Assembly: GCA_016715645.1 (NCBI GenBank)
Contig: JADJZR010000028.1
Span: forward strand, 186,001 to 250,000
Direction: 5' to 3'
Length of the DNA: 64,000 nucleotides
Source of the DNA: Elusimicrobiota bacterium
Lineage (GTDB): Bacteria; Elusimicrobiota; Elusimicrobia; FEN-1173
Each line of letters starts with the position of its first letter. Position 1 is the first letter of the stretch. Below the pieces are notes generated by a model that ran no database searches, was not told the origin of the DNA, and was given only the letters and a program-made list of their open reading frames with translations. This document shows, in pieces, positions 44,232-53,217 of this stretch. The translations under genes and the position numbers were made by a program.

Positions 44232-45385
44232 GAATCCGGTCCAAAGTGATTCTTTTTGTCCTTTTGTTTTTGACGGTGTCGGGTGCGGCCATGGCGTGGT
44301 GTTATCTCAATATCAGACGGGAAGAGGCCGCTTTTTTGGAAAACCGGCGGGCCATGAAAACCCTGGCCGCCCTCACCGACATCGAATATTTTTTGGTTCG
44401 CCAAGTGCGCTTGTTGGAAAACTATGTGCTGTTGGGGGACGAATCCGAACGATTGCAGTTGGTTCAGGCGGTCACGCAGACGCGGAAACGGTTGGACGAT
44501 TGGGACAAGGCCGCCCAGCGGGGTGAATCCAACGGGTCTGAACGGGTGGCTGTTCAACAGGTTCACGAAACCATTGCCAAATCTTCCAACAAAATTCGCG
44601 GACTATTGGCGGCAAATAAACGGGTCCAGGCCATGGCGTTAACGGAAAAAGAGTTCACTCCCGTTAGCGCGCGAGCTTTAGAGGCATTCGGATCTATTAA
44701 ACAAAGAGTTCAAATCGCCAAAGAGGAAGCCGAATCCCGCGTTAGCCTTGAGCTTCGGTTCAGCCACATGGGCCTCCTGGGAGGATTGGGACTCGTTTCG
44801 TTTTTTGGACTGGTATCGTTGTTGGCGCTTTATCGAACGGTGATTCGGCCGATTCAAAGCATGAAAAACTGGGCCGACCGGGTCGCCCGAGGAGAAAAGG
44901 CGGTTCCCTTGGCCGGATTTAAGGGGGCCAACGAACTGACAGAGTTGGCCCAAAGCATCGGCGAAATGGCCATCCAGCTCACACGGCCCAAAGCCTATCC
45001 GCCGCCCCTGCCGACGACTGTGCCCTCAGTCACAAATGCCGCGTCCTTGGCGGCCCCGACACCGGCATCATCTTTGGCCTCGGCCATTTCGCTTGCGGGG
45101 GAATCGCCCGCGGCCACGGGCGCATCTCCAAAATCTGTTGCGAGCGGCTCGACCCCCAAAGGGTCCATCCCGCCGACGCCGACAACGGACTCAATAGGAC
45201 AGGTTTTGCCGGCCCCAACGCCTGAAAAATTATCCGCTTCGCCACCCAAATCGGGGGTTGAGGCGGGTTCAGCCAAGGGTGCCGAGGCGCCTGTCCCCTC
45301 GGACGTTAAGGACAGGTTCGAAGTCGCCGTCGACGAGTTCCGCGACCTCCTCACCCAACTTTCCGGAAAACCTCCCGCGAAATAG
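44228..45385 (+). CDS. Membrane HAMP-domain protein lacking an output domain
   Basis: 385 residues from a GTG that overlaps the previous stop (GTGA). A membrane helix (about 6-26) leads to a periplasmic four-helix-bundle-like region of about 150 residues, a second membrane helix (about 180-203: GLVSFFGLVSLLALYRTV), then HAMP (VIRPIQSMKNWADRVARGE). After it comes only a Pro/Ala/Ser-rich tail with no kinase, methyl-accepting or cyclase domain. It may be an adaptor or a receptor that signals through a partner. Coupling to the PorV-type gene suggests a shared envelope complex. Confidence 0.75.
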   Translation: MRIRSKVILFVLLFLTVSGAAMAWCYLNIRREEAAFLENRRAMKTLAALTDIEYFLVRQVRLLENYVLLGDESERLQLVQAVTQTRKRLDDWDKAAQRGESNGSERVAVQQVHETIAKSSNKIRGLLAANKRVQAMALTEKEFTPVSARALEAFGSIKQRVQIAKEEAESRVSLELRFSHMGLLGGLGLVSFFGLVSLLALYRTVIRPIQSMKNWADRVARGEKAVPLAGFKGANELTELAQSIGEMAIQLTRPKAYPPPLPTTVPSVTNAASLAAPTPASSLASAISLAGESPAATGASPKSVASGSTPKGSIPPTPTTDSIGQVLPAPTPEKLSASPPKSGVEAGSAKGAEAPVPSDVKDRFEVAVDEFRDLLTQLSGKPPAK

Positions 45386-45401
45386 TTCCCGCAAGCAACA
45401 C

Positions 45402-46292
45402 CTATGCGAAGGAAAAATCCGGGGGGGTGGGAGACTCGAAACCCATATGTTTTTTGTTTTTCGGGTGTTGGAATTCCAACTGTTTGGCGTGGAGAAGGGG
45501 CCGGTTGCCGGGGGGGCCACCGTAAAGAGTGTCCCCGATCAAGGGGTGGCCCAGGGCGGCCATTTGGACGCGGATTTGGTGGGTTCGGCCAGTCAACGGG
45601 CGGACTTCAAGCAGGGTGGCGGGGGGGGCGTGGTCGGGGAACGTTTTCAAAACGGTGTATTCGGTTTCGGACCAGCGGCCGGTTTCGGTGGACATCTTGG
45701 ATGGGGAAGACCGGGATCGGCCCACCATGGATTTGACCCGTCCGGGGCCCGGCACGATCCCCTGAACCAATGCCAAATAGGATTTCTTCACGGTTCGCTC
45801 GGCAAACTGGCGGGACAGATTTTCCGCGGCGGCGGGGTTTTTGGCGATCACCATCACGCCGGAGGTGCCTTTATCCAATCGGTGTACCACGCCGGGCCTG
45901 TCGGTGGCGGGCCGTTGGCCGGTGGGGGCCCAGCCGGCGGCCAGTTTGGGCCATAGGCGCTGAATCAACGTGTCGGTCCGGTGCGGCCCCGCCGGATGGA
46001 CCACCAGCCCCGCGGGTTTGTCCACCACAATAATGTCGTCGTCTTCATACAAGATAGGCACGGTGTCCGTGGCCGCCGGCGGCAACGACGAAAAGGTGGG
46101 AACCTGCACCCGCACCCGGTCGCCCTCCATCAACATGCGCCGGGCCGGCGCGTTGACCGTGTTGACAGTGACGGCCCCCTCGTCAATCAATCGTTGAACC
46201 CGCGTGCGTGACAGGAGTACCAGCGAACGGGTCAAAAAACGGTCCAACCGTTCCTCCTTACCCGAAAAAACGAACGTTTTCTCTTCGCTCAT
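45402..46292 (-). CDS. rluD: RluD-family 23S rRNA pseudouridine synthase
   Basis: 296 residues. An S4 RNA-binding domain (LDRFLTRSLVLLSRTRVQRLI) precedes the catalytic domain with VHRLDKGTSGVMV, where Asp is the nucleophile. GRTHQIRVQMAALGHPL is the conserved later motif. It would modify 23S rRNA helix 69 uridines. The ATG overlaps the lgt stop by four bases, placing it in the lgt/lspA/ileS operon. Confidence 0.93.
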   Translation of the reverse strand: MSEEKTFVFSGKEERLDRFLTRSLVLLSRTRVQRLIDEGAVTVNTVNAPARRMLMEGDRVRVQVPTFSSLPPAATDTVPILYEDDDIIVVDKPAGLVVHPAGPHRTDTLIQRLWPKLAAGWAPTGQRPATDRPGVVHRLDKGTSGVMVIAKNPAAAENLSRQFAERTVKKSYLALVQGIVPGPGRVKSMVGRSRSSPSKMSTETGRWSETEYTVLKTFPDHAPPATLLEVRPLTGRTHQIRVQMAALGHPLIGDTLYGGPPGNRPLLHAKQLEFQHPKNKKHMGFESPTPPDFSFA

Positions 46293-47104
46293 TTGGTCCG
46301 CCGATAAGTCCAGAGTGTAAGTCCGGTTCCTGCGAAGACGATCGCCAGCGCCACCAATCCTGTAGCGGAAAAGAGGCCGATGCCCGCGCCGCGGGCGTCG
46401 GCTCGGAAGGGTTCAACAGCCAATCGGGCCAGGCCGGCCAAAATAAGGTAAAGGCCCGCGATCCGGCCTGAACCGATAAATTTAATCGCCTCAGACTTCT
46501 GTGATGGCTGGGGTGGCGAAGAGGATCCGATGGGTTTGCCCCAAGGAACGCGTATGAGGACAAAACAGATCAGCAGATTGAGCCCGGCATCGTATAGTTG
46601 GGTGGGATGCAACGGGACACCAAGGGGTGCTAAGCTTTCTGAATGGCGAAAGGTGACGGCCCACGGAAAGGCGCAACCGTGTCCGAAACAGCATCCCGCG
46701 AACAAACAGCCGATTCTTCCCACCGCTTGACCCAGGGCCGCCGCCGGGGCGAACAGGTCGGCCAAAAACAAGAAAGGAACTTTTTTTCGGCGCGCAAAAA
46801 TAACCAGGGCTGACAAGGCTCCCAAAAATCCGCCCTGCCACATGAGCCCGCCTTGCCAAATCTTTAACGTGTCCAGCCACGCGCCCGAAAATTCCGACCC
46901 GTGAAACACCACATAGAAAATGCGGGCGCCCAGAATTCCGCTGACCACCACCGGCGTCAGCGCGTCGCCGACCAGCGAGGGGGAAAGTCCCGCCTGTTTC
47001 GCTCGACGGGTTGCCAGGGCGTATCCGGCCAAAAAGCCCAACGCCGCCAGCAGACCGTAGGTGTGAAGTGTGATCGGTCCCCAGTGAAAGAGAATGGGAT
47101 ACAT
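46289..47104 (-). CDS. lgt: Lgt, prolipoprotein diacylglyceryl transferase
   Basis: 271 residues and about seven membrane helices. Hallmarks: HTYGLLAALGFLAG, GARIFYVVFH, GGLMWQGGF and GRIGCLFAGCCFG, then LHPTQLYDAGLN. It transfers diacylglycerol from phosphatidylglycerol to the lipobox Cys, the first step of lipoprotein maturation. It lies directly after lspA (signal peptidase II), the second step, so the pair act on the same substrates, such as Pal in this window. Confidence 0.95.
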   Translation of the reverse strand: MYPILFHWGPITLHTYGLLAALGFLAGYALATRRAKQAGLSPSLVGDALTPVVVSGILGARIFYVVFHGSEFSGAWLDTLKIWQGGLMWQGGFLGALSALVIFARRKKVPFLFLADLFAPAAALGQAVGRIGCLFAGCCFGHGCAFPWAVTFRHSESLAPLGVPLHPTQLYDAGLNLLICFVLIRVPWGKPIGSSSPPQPSQKSEAIKFIGSGRIAGLYLILAGLARLAVEPFRADARGAGIGLFSATGLVALAIVFAGTGLTLWTYRRTK

Positions 47105-47107
47105 GGT

Positions 47108-47560
47108 TTATTTTTTAAAAAGATTTTGAACGAAAAGCAATGTGACTCCCACCGTAATGGCCGAATCGGCCACGTTAAAGGCGGGCCAGTGCCATCCCCG
47201 CCAATAAAAATCCAAAAAATCCGTCACGGCGCCAGTGCGAATTCGATCCACCAGGTTGCCCACCGCGCCGCCCCAGACCAAAAGAACTCCCACGGCGGCC
47301 CAGGTTCCCTGGCCCGCCAATTCCCGGTGCATTTTGGCCAACAACGCCAATATGACCACCGTCAAGACGATAAAAGCCCCGTTGGAGTCGGCAAACATTC
47401 CAAACGCCGCCCCCGTGTTTTGAACGTGGCTTAATGAAAAGAATGGAAGGATCGGGATCGTGTGGCCCAGGGGCATCCGATTTTCCACGACGATCTTCGA
47501 TATCTGGTCAGTGGCCAATACGGACAAAACAATCAAAAATGACCGCCATCGACCCGACAC
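47108..47560 (-). CDS. lspA: LspA, lipoprotein signal peptidase
   Basis: 150 residues if started at the GTG before SGRWRSFLIVLS; the open frame continues upstream to 48007 but that part reads through a palindromic repeat and into ileS. Conserved features: VLATDQISKIVVEN, HVQNTGAAFGM, the catalytic Asp residues in GNLVDRIRTGAVTDF and FNVADSAI, and four membrane helices. It removes signal peptides from lipoproteins after Lgt. The start codon is not certain, because the repeat may have replaced the original 5' end. Confidence 0.9.
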   Translation of the reverse strand: MSGRWRSFLIVLSVLATDQISKIVVENRMPLGHTIPILPFFSLSHVQNTGAAFGMFADSNGAFIVLTVVILALLAKMHRELAGQGTWAAVGVLLVWGGAVGNLVDRIRTGAVTDFLDFYWRGWHWPAFNVADSAITVGVTLLFVQNLFKK

Positions 47561-47601
47561 AATCGAACGGTTCCCGATCGTCGTTGGAGTGGCCTCGCCG
47601 T

Positions 47602-47756
47602 GTAACTTCTCAGGTCCCTCACCCTGCCCTCGAATCGGCGGCTGTGCCGCCCCAGGTGCCGGGAGCTCTGCGACCGGCCTCCCAAGAGGAGAGGGAAATT
47701 CTTTGTTTTCCTTCCCCTCTTGGGAAAGGGGCGGATGAGGGCCCTGGGTAGTTGCC
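47602..47756. repeat. Interspersed palindromic repeat between ileS and lspA
   Basis: The outer ends are GTAACTTCTCAGG and CCCTGGGTAGTTGCC. One hairpin arm is interrupted by about 50 extra bases containing GGCGGC-TGT-GCCGCC, so the copy is itself disturbed. It is translated in the open frame upstream of lspA as FPSPLGRPVAELP.. but that frame need not be used. Confidence 0.8.
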
Positions 47757-47787
47757 TCGCCGTTGGATTTGGGTGTTGGTGGGGGTT

Positions 47788-50595
47788 TCAATGGGGGGCG
47801 GCGGCAACGGATGCGGCGGATTCCGCCTCTCGGCACCGGGGGCACAACCCGTCCGTGAGGTCCCGCCAGATCCAGCATCGCGGACATTTGGATCCCGGAG
47901 CCGGTTGAACGCCGATCACGTGGACCGGATCTCCCGATCCGGTGAGCTCGATGTCCACGTGGGCCACGCCCAACACCGACGCCAATTCGTCCGGTAGCAG
48001 TTGACACAACGGCGCGTTGCCTTCGTGGATTTTCAATTTGATTGACGCGTCGTTGGCGGCTTTGACCGATCCGGCCTGGCGGGCTTTCTCCACGGCTTCG
48101 TTGACTTCTTTTTTGGCCCGTAAAAAATCCGCCATCACAAAAAATTTGCCCGCCGGAAGCCCGACTTTCATCGGGAACGAATTGAGAAACACACTGTCGG
48201 CGTTGTCTTCCGCCGCCAACAGGCCCTGCTGGGCCAAGGTTTGCCAGGTTTCTTCAGCGGTAAACGACAACAGCGGCGCCAACGCCCGGGGCAAGGCCCG
48301 CGCCAAGTGCCACAGGGCCGTTTGGGCGCTTCGCCGCCGGGGGGAGTCGGCGGTGTCGCAGTACAAAATGTCTTTGCGCACGTCCAAATAGTATTCGGAT
48401 AAGGTGTTGATGCAAAACTGGTCCGCCAGCGCCGCCGTCACCAAATGAAACTCGTGGGCGTTGTAATTTTTTGTGATTTGGTCCAACAGCTTGTTGAGCG
48501 CTCCCAAGACCGCCAAATCCAGAACCTCCATTTTGTCCGTTGAAACCACATGTCGGGAAGGAACAAAATCCCCCAAATTGCCCAACAGAAATCGCAACGT
48601 GTTGCGGATTTTTCGGTAGGTGTCGATCACTCGGTTTAAAATGTCCTGGGACAAGCGGACGTCCTCGCGATAATCCGTCACCGCCACCCACAGCCGGACA
48701 ATGTCGGCGCCGTATTTTTGAACCAGTTCCTGGGGTGCGATCACGTTTCCCACGGATTTCGACATGGCCCGACCCTGCCCGTCGAGAACAAACCCATGGG
48801 TCAGCACGCGCCCGTAAGGAGGTTGGCCCGTGAGCGCCACCGCCGGCAACAACGACGTTTGAAACCAGCCCCGGTGTTGGTCCGACCCTTCTAAATACAG
48901 AACGTCCGATCGGTTGACGCCTTTGGTTTCCGGCCGTTGGCCCAAGACGGACACCCACGACACGCCCGAATCGAACCACACGTCCAAAATGTCTTCTTCC
49001 CGTTTAAAAACGGTGTGGCCGCATTTTGCGCAGGGTGTGGCGGCGCCAACCCCAAAATAAGAAGGCTCTTTTTCATACCACACGTTGCTTCCATGCAGGC
49101 GAAACGCTTCCAGGACGTTGGCAAACACGGTTTTGTTCTTAAGCGGTTCACTGCACCCGGCGCATAAAAATAGGGGGATCGGCGTTCCCCAAAACCGTTG
49201 GCGTGACAGGCACCAGTCCGGCCGGGTTTTGAGCATGCCCACGATCCGCTCTTTGCCGTAATGGGGGATCCATTCCACCCGGTCCACGCTGTTCAACAGG
49301 TCAGCGCGCAGGGTGTCGGTCACTTTCAGAAACCACTGTTTCGCCGCTCGAAATAGGATAGGATTTTTGCACCGCCAACAGTGGGGGTAACTGTGGGAGA
49401 CGTTGGTCTCTTTTAACAAGAGATGGGATTTGGCCAACCGCTCGATGATCAACGGGTTGGATTCCCAAACGGATTTCCCGGCCAGGTCGTTGGGCAGTAC
49501 CTCGGGTGAAAACCGTCCTCGATCGTCCACCGGCGACAGCACAGCGAGCCCGTAAGATTTTCCCGCCGCGTAATCGTCTTCGCCGTGGCCGGGCGCGATG
49601 TGCACCACGCCGGTTCCTTCCGATGAGGACACAAACTCCGCCAACAACCCCTGGGAGTCGTTGTTGTTAATGGGATTTTTGGCCACGAGGCCTTCCAGAG
49701 CCAGCCCGTCCACGGCCGGGGTGTCGACTTTGCCTCCGCCGATCAGTTCTTCCAGCACGGCCCAGCCGGGGTCGCCTACCAAAAAGCGTTCGGGGGATTT
49801 GGGGGATTCCCAAATGCGGTATCGCCCTTCCGGATGAAACGCCAATCCCACGTTGGCTGGCAACGTCCAGGGTGTCGTGGTCCAGATGAGAACGTTCACT
49901 TTTTTGCCGTGCAGGCGCGCCAATTTTTGGGCGTCGTCGTTGGACGGCCATTCGACCACCGGAAACTTAACGAAAATGGACGTGGACGTTTTATCGGCGT
50001 ATTCCACTTCGGCTTCGGCCAGGGCGGTTTCACAGTGGGGGCACCAATACACAGGCTTGCGGTCTTGGACCACATGGCCCTTTTCTAAGAGATCAAAGAA
50101 CGTTTTGGCAATGCCCGCTTCGTAGTCGGGTGAAAGGGTTTTGTAGGGGTGGTCCCACTCGCCCAAGATGCCCAGGCGTTTGAACTCGCGCCGTTGGATG
50201 TCGATCCAGTGTTCGGCGTAACGGGCCGCTTCCTGGCGAAAGGCCACCCGACCCACTTTTCGTTTGTCCCACCCTTTTTCTTTCATGAGCTGATGTTCGA
50301 TGGGCAACCCATGGCAATCCCAGCCGGGAATGTAGGGAGACCGCCGGCCGAGTAACGACTGATATTTAACGATGAAATCTTTTAGGATTTTGTTGAGGGC
50401 ATGGCCCACATGGATGGCCCCGTTGGCGTAGGGGGGGCCGTCGTGCAAAACCGCGGGCGGAGCCCCGGCGTTTTTTTCCTGTACGCGGGCGTAAACCCGC
50501 TGTTTTTCCCAGCGGGCCAAAAGGTCGGGTTCCCGAAGAGACAGATCCGCTTTCATGGGAAACGCCGTCTTCGGCAAATGAACGTTGTATTTCAT
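47788..50595 (-). CDS. ileS: IleS, isoleucyl-tRNA synthetase
   Basis: 935 residues, full length. The class I signatures are HVGHALN at about 62-68 (HIGH) and AMSKSVGN at about 604 (KMSKS). The editing domain holds WTTTPWTLPANV and GTGVVHIAPGHGEDD. The C-terminus has a zinc-finger pair, CPRCW and CPRC. This zinc-containing form is the common bacterial type. It is immediately upstream of lspA, an arrangement seen in many bacteria. Confidence 0.97.
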   Translation of the reverse strand: MKYNVHLPKTAFPMKADLSLREPDLLARWEKQRVYARVQEKNAGAPPAVLHDGPPYANGAIHVGHALNKILKDFIVKYQSLLGRRSPYIPGWDCHGLPIEHQLMKEKGWDKRKVGRVAFRQEAARYAEHWIDIQRREFKRLGILGEWDHPYKTLSPDYEAGIAKTFFDLLEKGHVVQDRKPVYWCPHCETALAEAEVEYADKTSTSIFVKFPVVEWPSNDDAQKLARLHGKKVNVLIWTTTPWTLPANVGLAFHPEGRYRIWESPKSPERFLVGDPGWAVLEELIGGGKVDTPAVDGLALEGLVAKNPINNNDSQGLLAEFVSSSEGTGVVHIAPGHGEDDYAAGKSYGLAVLSPVDDRGRFSPEVLPNDLAGKSVWESNPLIIERLAKSHLLLKETNVSHSYPHCWRCKNPILFRAAKQWFLKVTDTLRADLLNSVDRVEWIPHYGKERIVGMLKTRPDWCLSRQRFWGTPIPLFLCAGCSEPLKNKTVFANVLEAFRLHGSNVWYEKEPSYFGVGAATPCAKCGHTVFKREEDILDVWFDSGVSWVSVLGQRPETKGVNRSDVLYLEGSDQHRGWFQTSLLPAVALTGQPPYGRVLTHGFVLDGQGRAMSKSVGNVIAPQELVQKYGADIVRLWVAVTDYREDVRLSQDILNRVIDTYRKIRNTLRFLLGNLGDFVPSRHVVSTDKMEVLDLAVLGALNKLLDQITKNYNAHEFHLVTAALADQFCINTLSEYYLDVRKDILYCDTADSPRRRSAQTALWHLARALPRALAPLLSFTAEETWQTLAQQGLLAAEDNADSVFLNSFPMKVGLPAGKFFVMADFLRAKKEVNEAVEKARQAGSVKAANDASIKLKIHEGNAPLCQLLPDELASVLGVAHVDIELTGSGDPVHVIGVQPAPGSKCPRCWIWRDLTDGLCPRCREAESAASVAAAPH

Positions 50596-50671
50596 GGAGG
50601 AAGAAAGATCGGTTGAGGTCCAGCTCCCCCCCGGTCGCCCCCGAGTGGGGGCAGACGCGGGGGCGCGGTCT

Positions 50672-50935
50672 TCAGGGGATCGTTTCCATCACATCTTCCA
50701 GCTCTTCTTCAGTTCGGCCGGAGATTTCCACGGTTTTTTCTTTGCCTTTTTGGCCGCGGACAATTTTGACGCTCCGGTTTTTGACTTCGAAGAATTCTGC
50801 CAGGAAGTTGGTCAATTCGGCGTTCGCTTTGCCGTCAATGGCTGGGGCGGCGACTTTGACGCGAACGGTGGACCCGATACGGCCCACCACTTCGCTTCGG
50901 ACGGCTTTCGGTATCACTCTCACACGGATGATCAT
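50672..50935 (-). CDS. DUF167 (YggU/UPF0235) family protein
   Basis: 87 residues: RVIPKAVRSEVVG, VRVKVAAPAIDGKANAELTNF and VKIVRGQKGKEKTVEI match the family throughout. Its biochemical function is unknown. The gene is coupled by four bases to proC, part of the frequent yggS-proC-yggU order. Confidence 0.9.
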   Translation of the reverse strand: MIIRVRVIPKAVRSEVVGRIGSTVRVKVAAPAIDGKANAELTNFLAEFFEVKNRSVKIVRGQKGKEKTVEISGRTEEELEDVMETIP

Positions 50936-51756
50936 GTTTTCATCTCCTTATCGAGCGTAGAAAGTTCTTTTGAACGTCGGCACGCGGCCGCCAACGCGTC
51001 TTTAAACAATGTGTCCATCGCCCGGCCCGTCAAAACCTTCAACGCCGCTTCCGTTGTGCCTCCCGGGCTGGTCACGCGCCGGCGCAGTTCCCCGGCCGGG
51101 TCGGACGATTCCGCTAACATTCGTCCCGCTCCCCACACGGTCTGACGGGCCAAAGCATCGGCCAAAGGAGCGGGCAACCCCAGGGCCGTCCCCGCCGCGA
51201 CCAAACATTCGGCCAAATAAAAAACGTACGCCGGTCCCGAGCCCGAAAGAGCCGTCACGGCGTCCATGTGGGATTCCGTGGTTTTCCACACTTTTCCCAG
51301 CGTGGATAAAATCGTTACAGCGGCTATTTCCTGCGATCGTCGGGCATGCCGTCCCAAACAGTAAACCAGGGCGCCGGCCCCCATCAGGGCCGGCGTGTTG
51401 GGCATTACCCGCACAACGCCAACCCGGCCGAGGACCGCCTCAATCTGCTTCGTTTGAATCCCCGCCGCCACCGACATGACCCACCCGTCGGGGCTCAGAA
51501 GCCCACCCACCTCTTTTAACAACTCGGGAACTTGCTGGGGTTTGACACACAAAACCAACGCTTGCGCCCAGCGGGCCACGGCCTGATTATCGGCGGCGGT
51601 TCTGACCGCATATTTTTTCCCCAGCAGGGCCCATTTTCGGGCATCCACGTCGGTTACCGTGATAGACCGGGCCGCCAACGCTTTGGAAGAGACGATCCCC
51701 GCCACCAGGGCCGTGCCCATGTTGCCGGCACCCACAACACCCAGCCGAAGTTTCAT
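50932..51756 (-). CDS. proC: ProC, pyrroline-5-carboxylate reductase
   Basis: 274 residues. The Rossmann start is LGVVGAGNMGTALVAG, VRVMPNTPALMGAG marks the conserved middle, and ALSGSGPAYVFYLAECL with VTSPGGTTEAAL marks the C-terminal helical signature. It makes proline in the cytoplasm from pyrroline-5-carboxylate with NAD(P)H. Its start overlaps the end of yggS. Confidence 0.95.
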   Translation of the reverse strand: MKLRLGVVGAGNMGTALVAGIVSSKALAARSITVTDVDARKWALLGKKYAVRTAADNQAVARWAQALVLCVKPQQVPELLKEVGGLLSPDGWVMSVAAGIQTKQIEAVLGRVGVVRVMPNTPALMGAGALVYCLGRHARRSQEIAAVTILSTLGKVWKTTESHMDAVTALSGSGPAYVFYLAECLVAAGTALGLPAPLADALARQTVWGAGRMLAESSDPAGELRRRVTSPGGTTEAALKVLTGRAMDTLFKDALAAACRRSKELSTLDKEMKT

Positions 51757-52472
51757 GCCCGCGCTCCAAAAAGGGCGGTTCCGATCCGTACCATGGTGCT
51801 TCCCTCTTCCACGGCCACCTCAAAATCCTGGGACATTCCCATGGACAAAATGGGACGAGCAACGGAAAACGCACCGATATTCTTTTCAAAAAGCGATCGC
51901 AAAGAAGCAAAATAAGGACGTGTTTGTTCCGGGTTCTTAAAATGGGGAGCTATTCCCATCAGGCCCTCGATTCTAAGAAAGGAGAGCCGAACGGCTCTTT
52001 CAAGGAACGGCGCCAGGTGATCGGGCGGAAGGCCCATTTTTCGGGCCTCATTGGAAATTTTAATTTCGATCAAACAGCTCACGGGCTGAGCGCGCCGTTC
52101 GCCTTCCTGGGCCAACAGTTCAGCCAGTCTGAGGCTGTCGACCGACTGAATGCAATCAAACAACTCCACTGCCCGACGGACCTTGTTGGTCTGCAAATGC
52201 CCGATCAGGTGCCAGCGAGGAACCTGTTCCGGGGGCAAAAGATCCGCCAGGAACTTTTTTTTCTGGACGGTTTCCTGAACCCGGCTTTCCCCAAACTGCC
52301 GAATTCCCAAATCCATGGCTTCTTGCATCCGTTCGGTTGAAAGGGTTTTTGTGACCGCTAAAATTTCCACTTCGTCCCGCGCCCGTCCAGCGCGTTGTGC
52401 CGCGCCGGCCAACCGTTCGTTGATCGAATCCAAAGCCCGCGCAAAGGTCGTGGCCGCTTTGTTATTTTGCAT
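51753..52472 (-). CDS. YggS/PROSC-family PLP homeostasis protein
   Basis: 239 residues. The PLP lysine K42 lies in ILAVTKTLS; FGESRVQE, WHLIGHLQTNK and MGMSQDFEVAVEEGSTMVRIG are the family blocks. It binds pyridoxal phosphate without a known reaction and buffers its pool. It is first in the yggS-proC-yggU operon, driven by the promoter at 52487-52515. Confidence 0.95.
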   Translation of the reverse strand: MQNNKAATTFARALDSINERLAGAAQRAGRARDEVEILAVTKTLSTERMQEAMDLGIRQFGESRVQETVQKKKFLADLLPPEQVPRWHLIGHLQTNKVRRAVELFDCIQSVDSLRLAELLAQEGERRAQPVSCLIEIKISNEARKMGLPPDHLAPFLERAVRLSFLRIEGLMGIAPHFKNPEQTRPYFASLRSLFEKNIGAFSVARPILSMGMSQDFEVAVEEGSTMVRIGTALFGARA

Positions 52473-52486
52473 GATAGTAATACTTT

Positions 52487-52515
52487 ATATTACAAAATTT
52501 GGCATCAATCCGCAA
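52487..52515 (-). promoter_or_regulatory. Sigma-70-type promoter of the yggS-proC operon
   Basis: On the minus strand: TTGCGG (52510-52515), 17 bases, TAATAT (52487-52492), with the yggS ATG 15 bases further. The very short leader has no good ribosome site. The opposite strand drives pal, so this is a divergent intergenic region. Confidence 0.6.
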
Positions 52516-52593
52516 CGTCTTGCCACATGGAATGGAATATGGTTAACTTTGTTCCTCACGAAATCGATTTGACATTAAAGGAGACAACTGACA

Positions 52594-53160
52594 ATGAAAA
52601 TCACAAAAGATCTGTTCTTTTTGCCTTTATCCTTGGCTGTCTTTGGAGTGTTGTTGTCCGGCTGTCCCAAAGCCAAGGGCCCGGCTGTGGAGCCGGAAAA
52701 AGCAGAAGAGATTCAAGCCGAGGTGGAACCCGCTCCCGCCCCTCTGGGCCCCACCCTCAATATCGGGACCGAGTTCTCCGGAGCGCCCGGCGTGTTGGCG
52801 GCGGTAAATTTTGACTACATGAGCGCCGAACTGAGCCCCGAAGCGCGGGCTGCCTTGAAAAAAAACGCCGCGACTTTGAAAGCGGTTCAAAAAGCCGCGT
52901 CGGGTCTGAAAGTGCGCGTGGAAGGCCACTGCGACGATCGGGGCACGCTGGAATACAACATGGCCTTGGGTGAGCGGCGCGCTAAAGCGGTGAAGGACTA
53001 TTACGCCACGTTGGGCGTCGCCAAGTCGTCGTTGGACACTCTTTCTTACGGTGAAGAGCGGCCCGTTTGTTCCGAAGCCGCCGAGGATTGTTGGGCGCGC
53101 AATCGTCGTGGTGAAACGACGGTGAAAGCCTCCCAGCCGATTGTTGTCCCTGTCCCGTAA
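52594..53160 (+). CDS. pal: Pal, peptidoglycan-associated lipoprotein
   Basis: 188 residues; AAAGGAG is upstream. Lipobox LLSGC with the lipidated Cys near residue 24, a Glu/Pro-rich linker, then the OmpA-like domain (about 65-180) with the diaminopimelate-binding signature VEGHCDDRGTLEYNMALGER. An extra Cys pair, PVCSEAAEDCWARNRR, is common in this branch. It anchors the outer membrane to peptidoglycan. The order here is pal, cpoB-like, tolB, whereas tolB usually comes first. Confidence 0.95.
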   Translation: MKITKDLFFLPLSLAVFGVLLSGCPKAKGPAVEPEKAEEIQAEVEPAPAPLGPTLNIGTEFSGAPGVLAAVNFDYMSAELSPEARAALKKNAATLKAVQKAASGLKVRVEGHCDDRGTLEYNMALGERRAKAVKDYYATLGVAKSSLDTLSYGEERPVCSEAAEDCWARNRRGETTVKASQPIVVPVP

Positions 53161-53217
53161 AAAAGCGGGTTCCTATTACACGGCGCGTTTTGTAAGGGCA
53201 TGGCGGGCCCGCCTGAC

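Noticed and set aside
47561..48007. Extended LspA N-terminus
   Set aside because: Repeat-derived and overlapping ileS; the LspA family starts near the first membrane helix.
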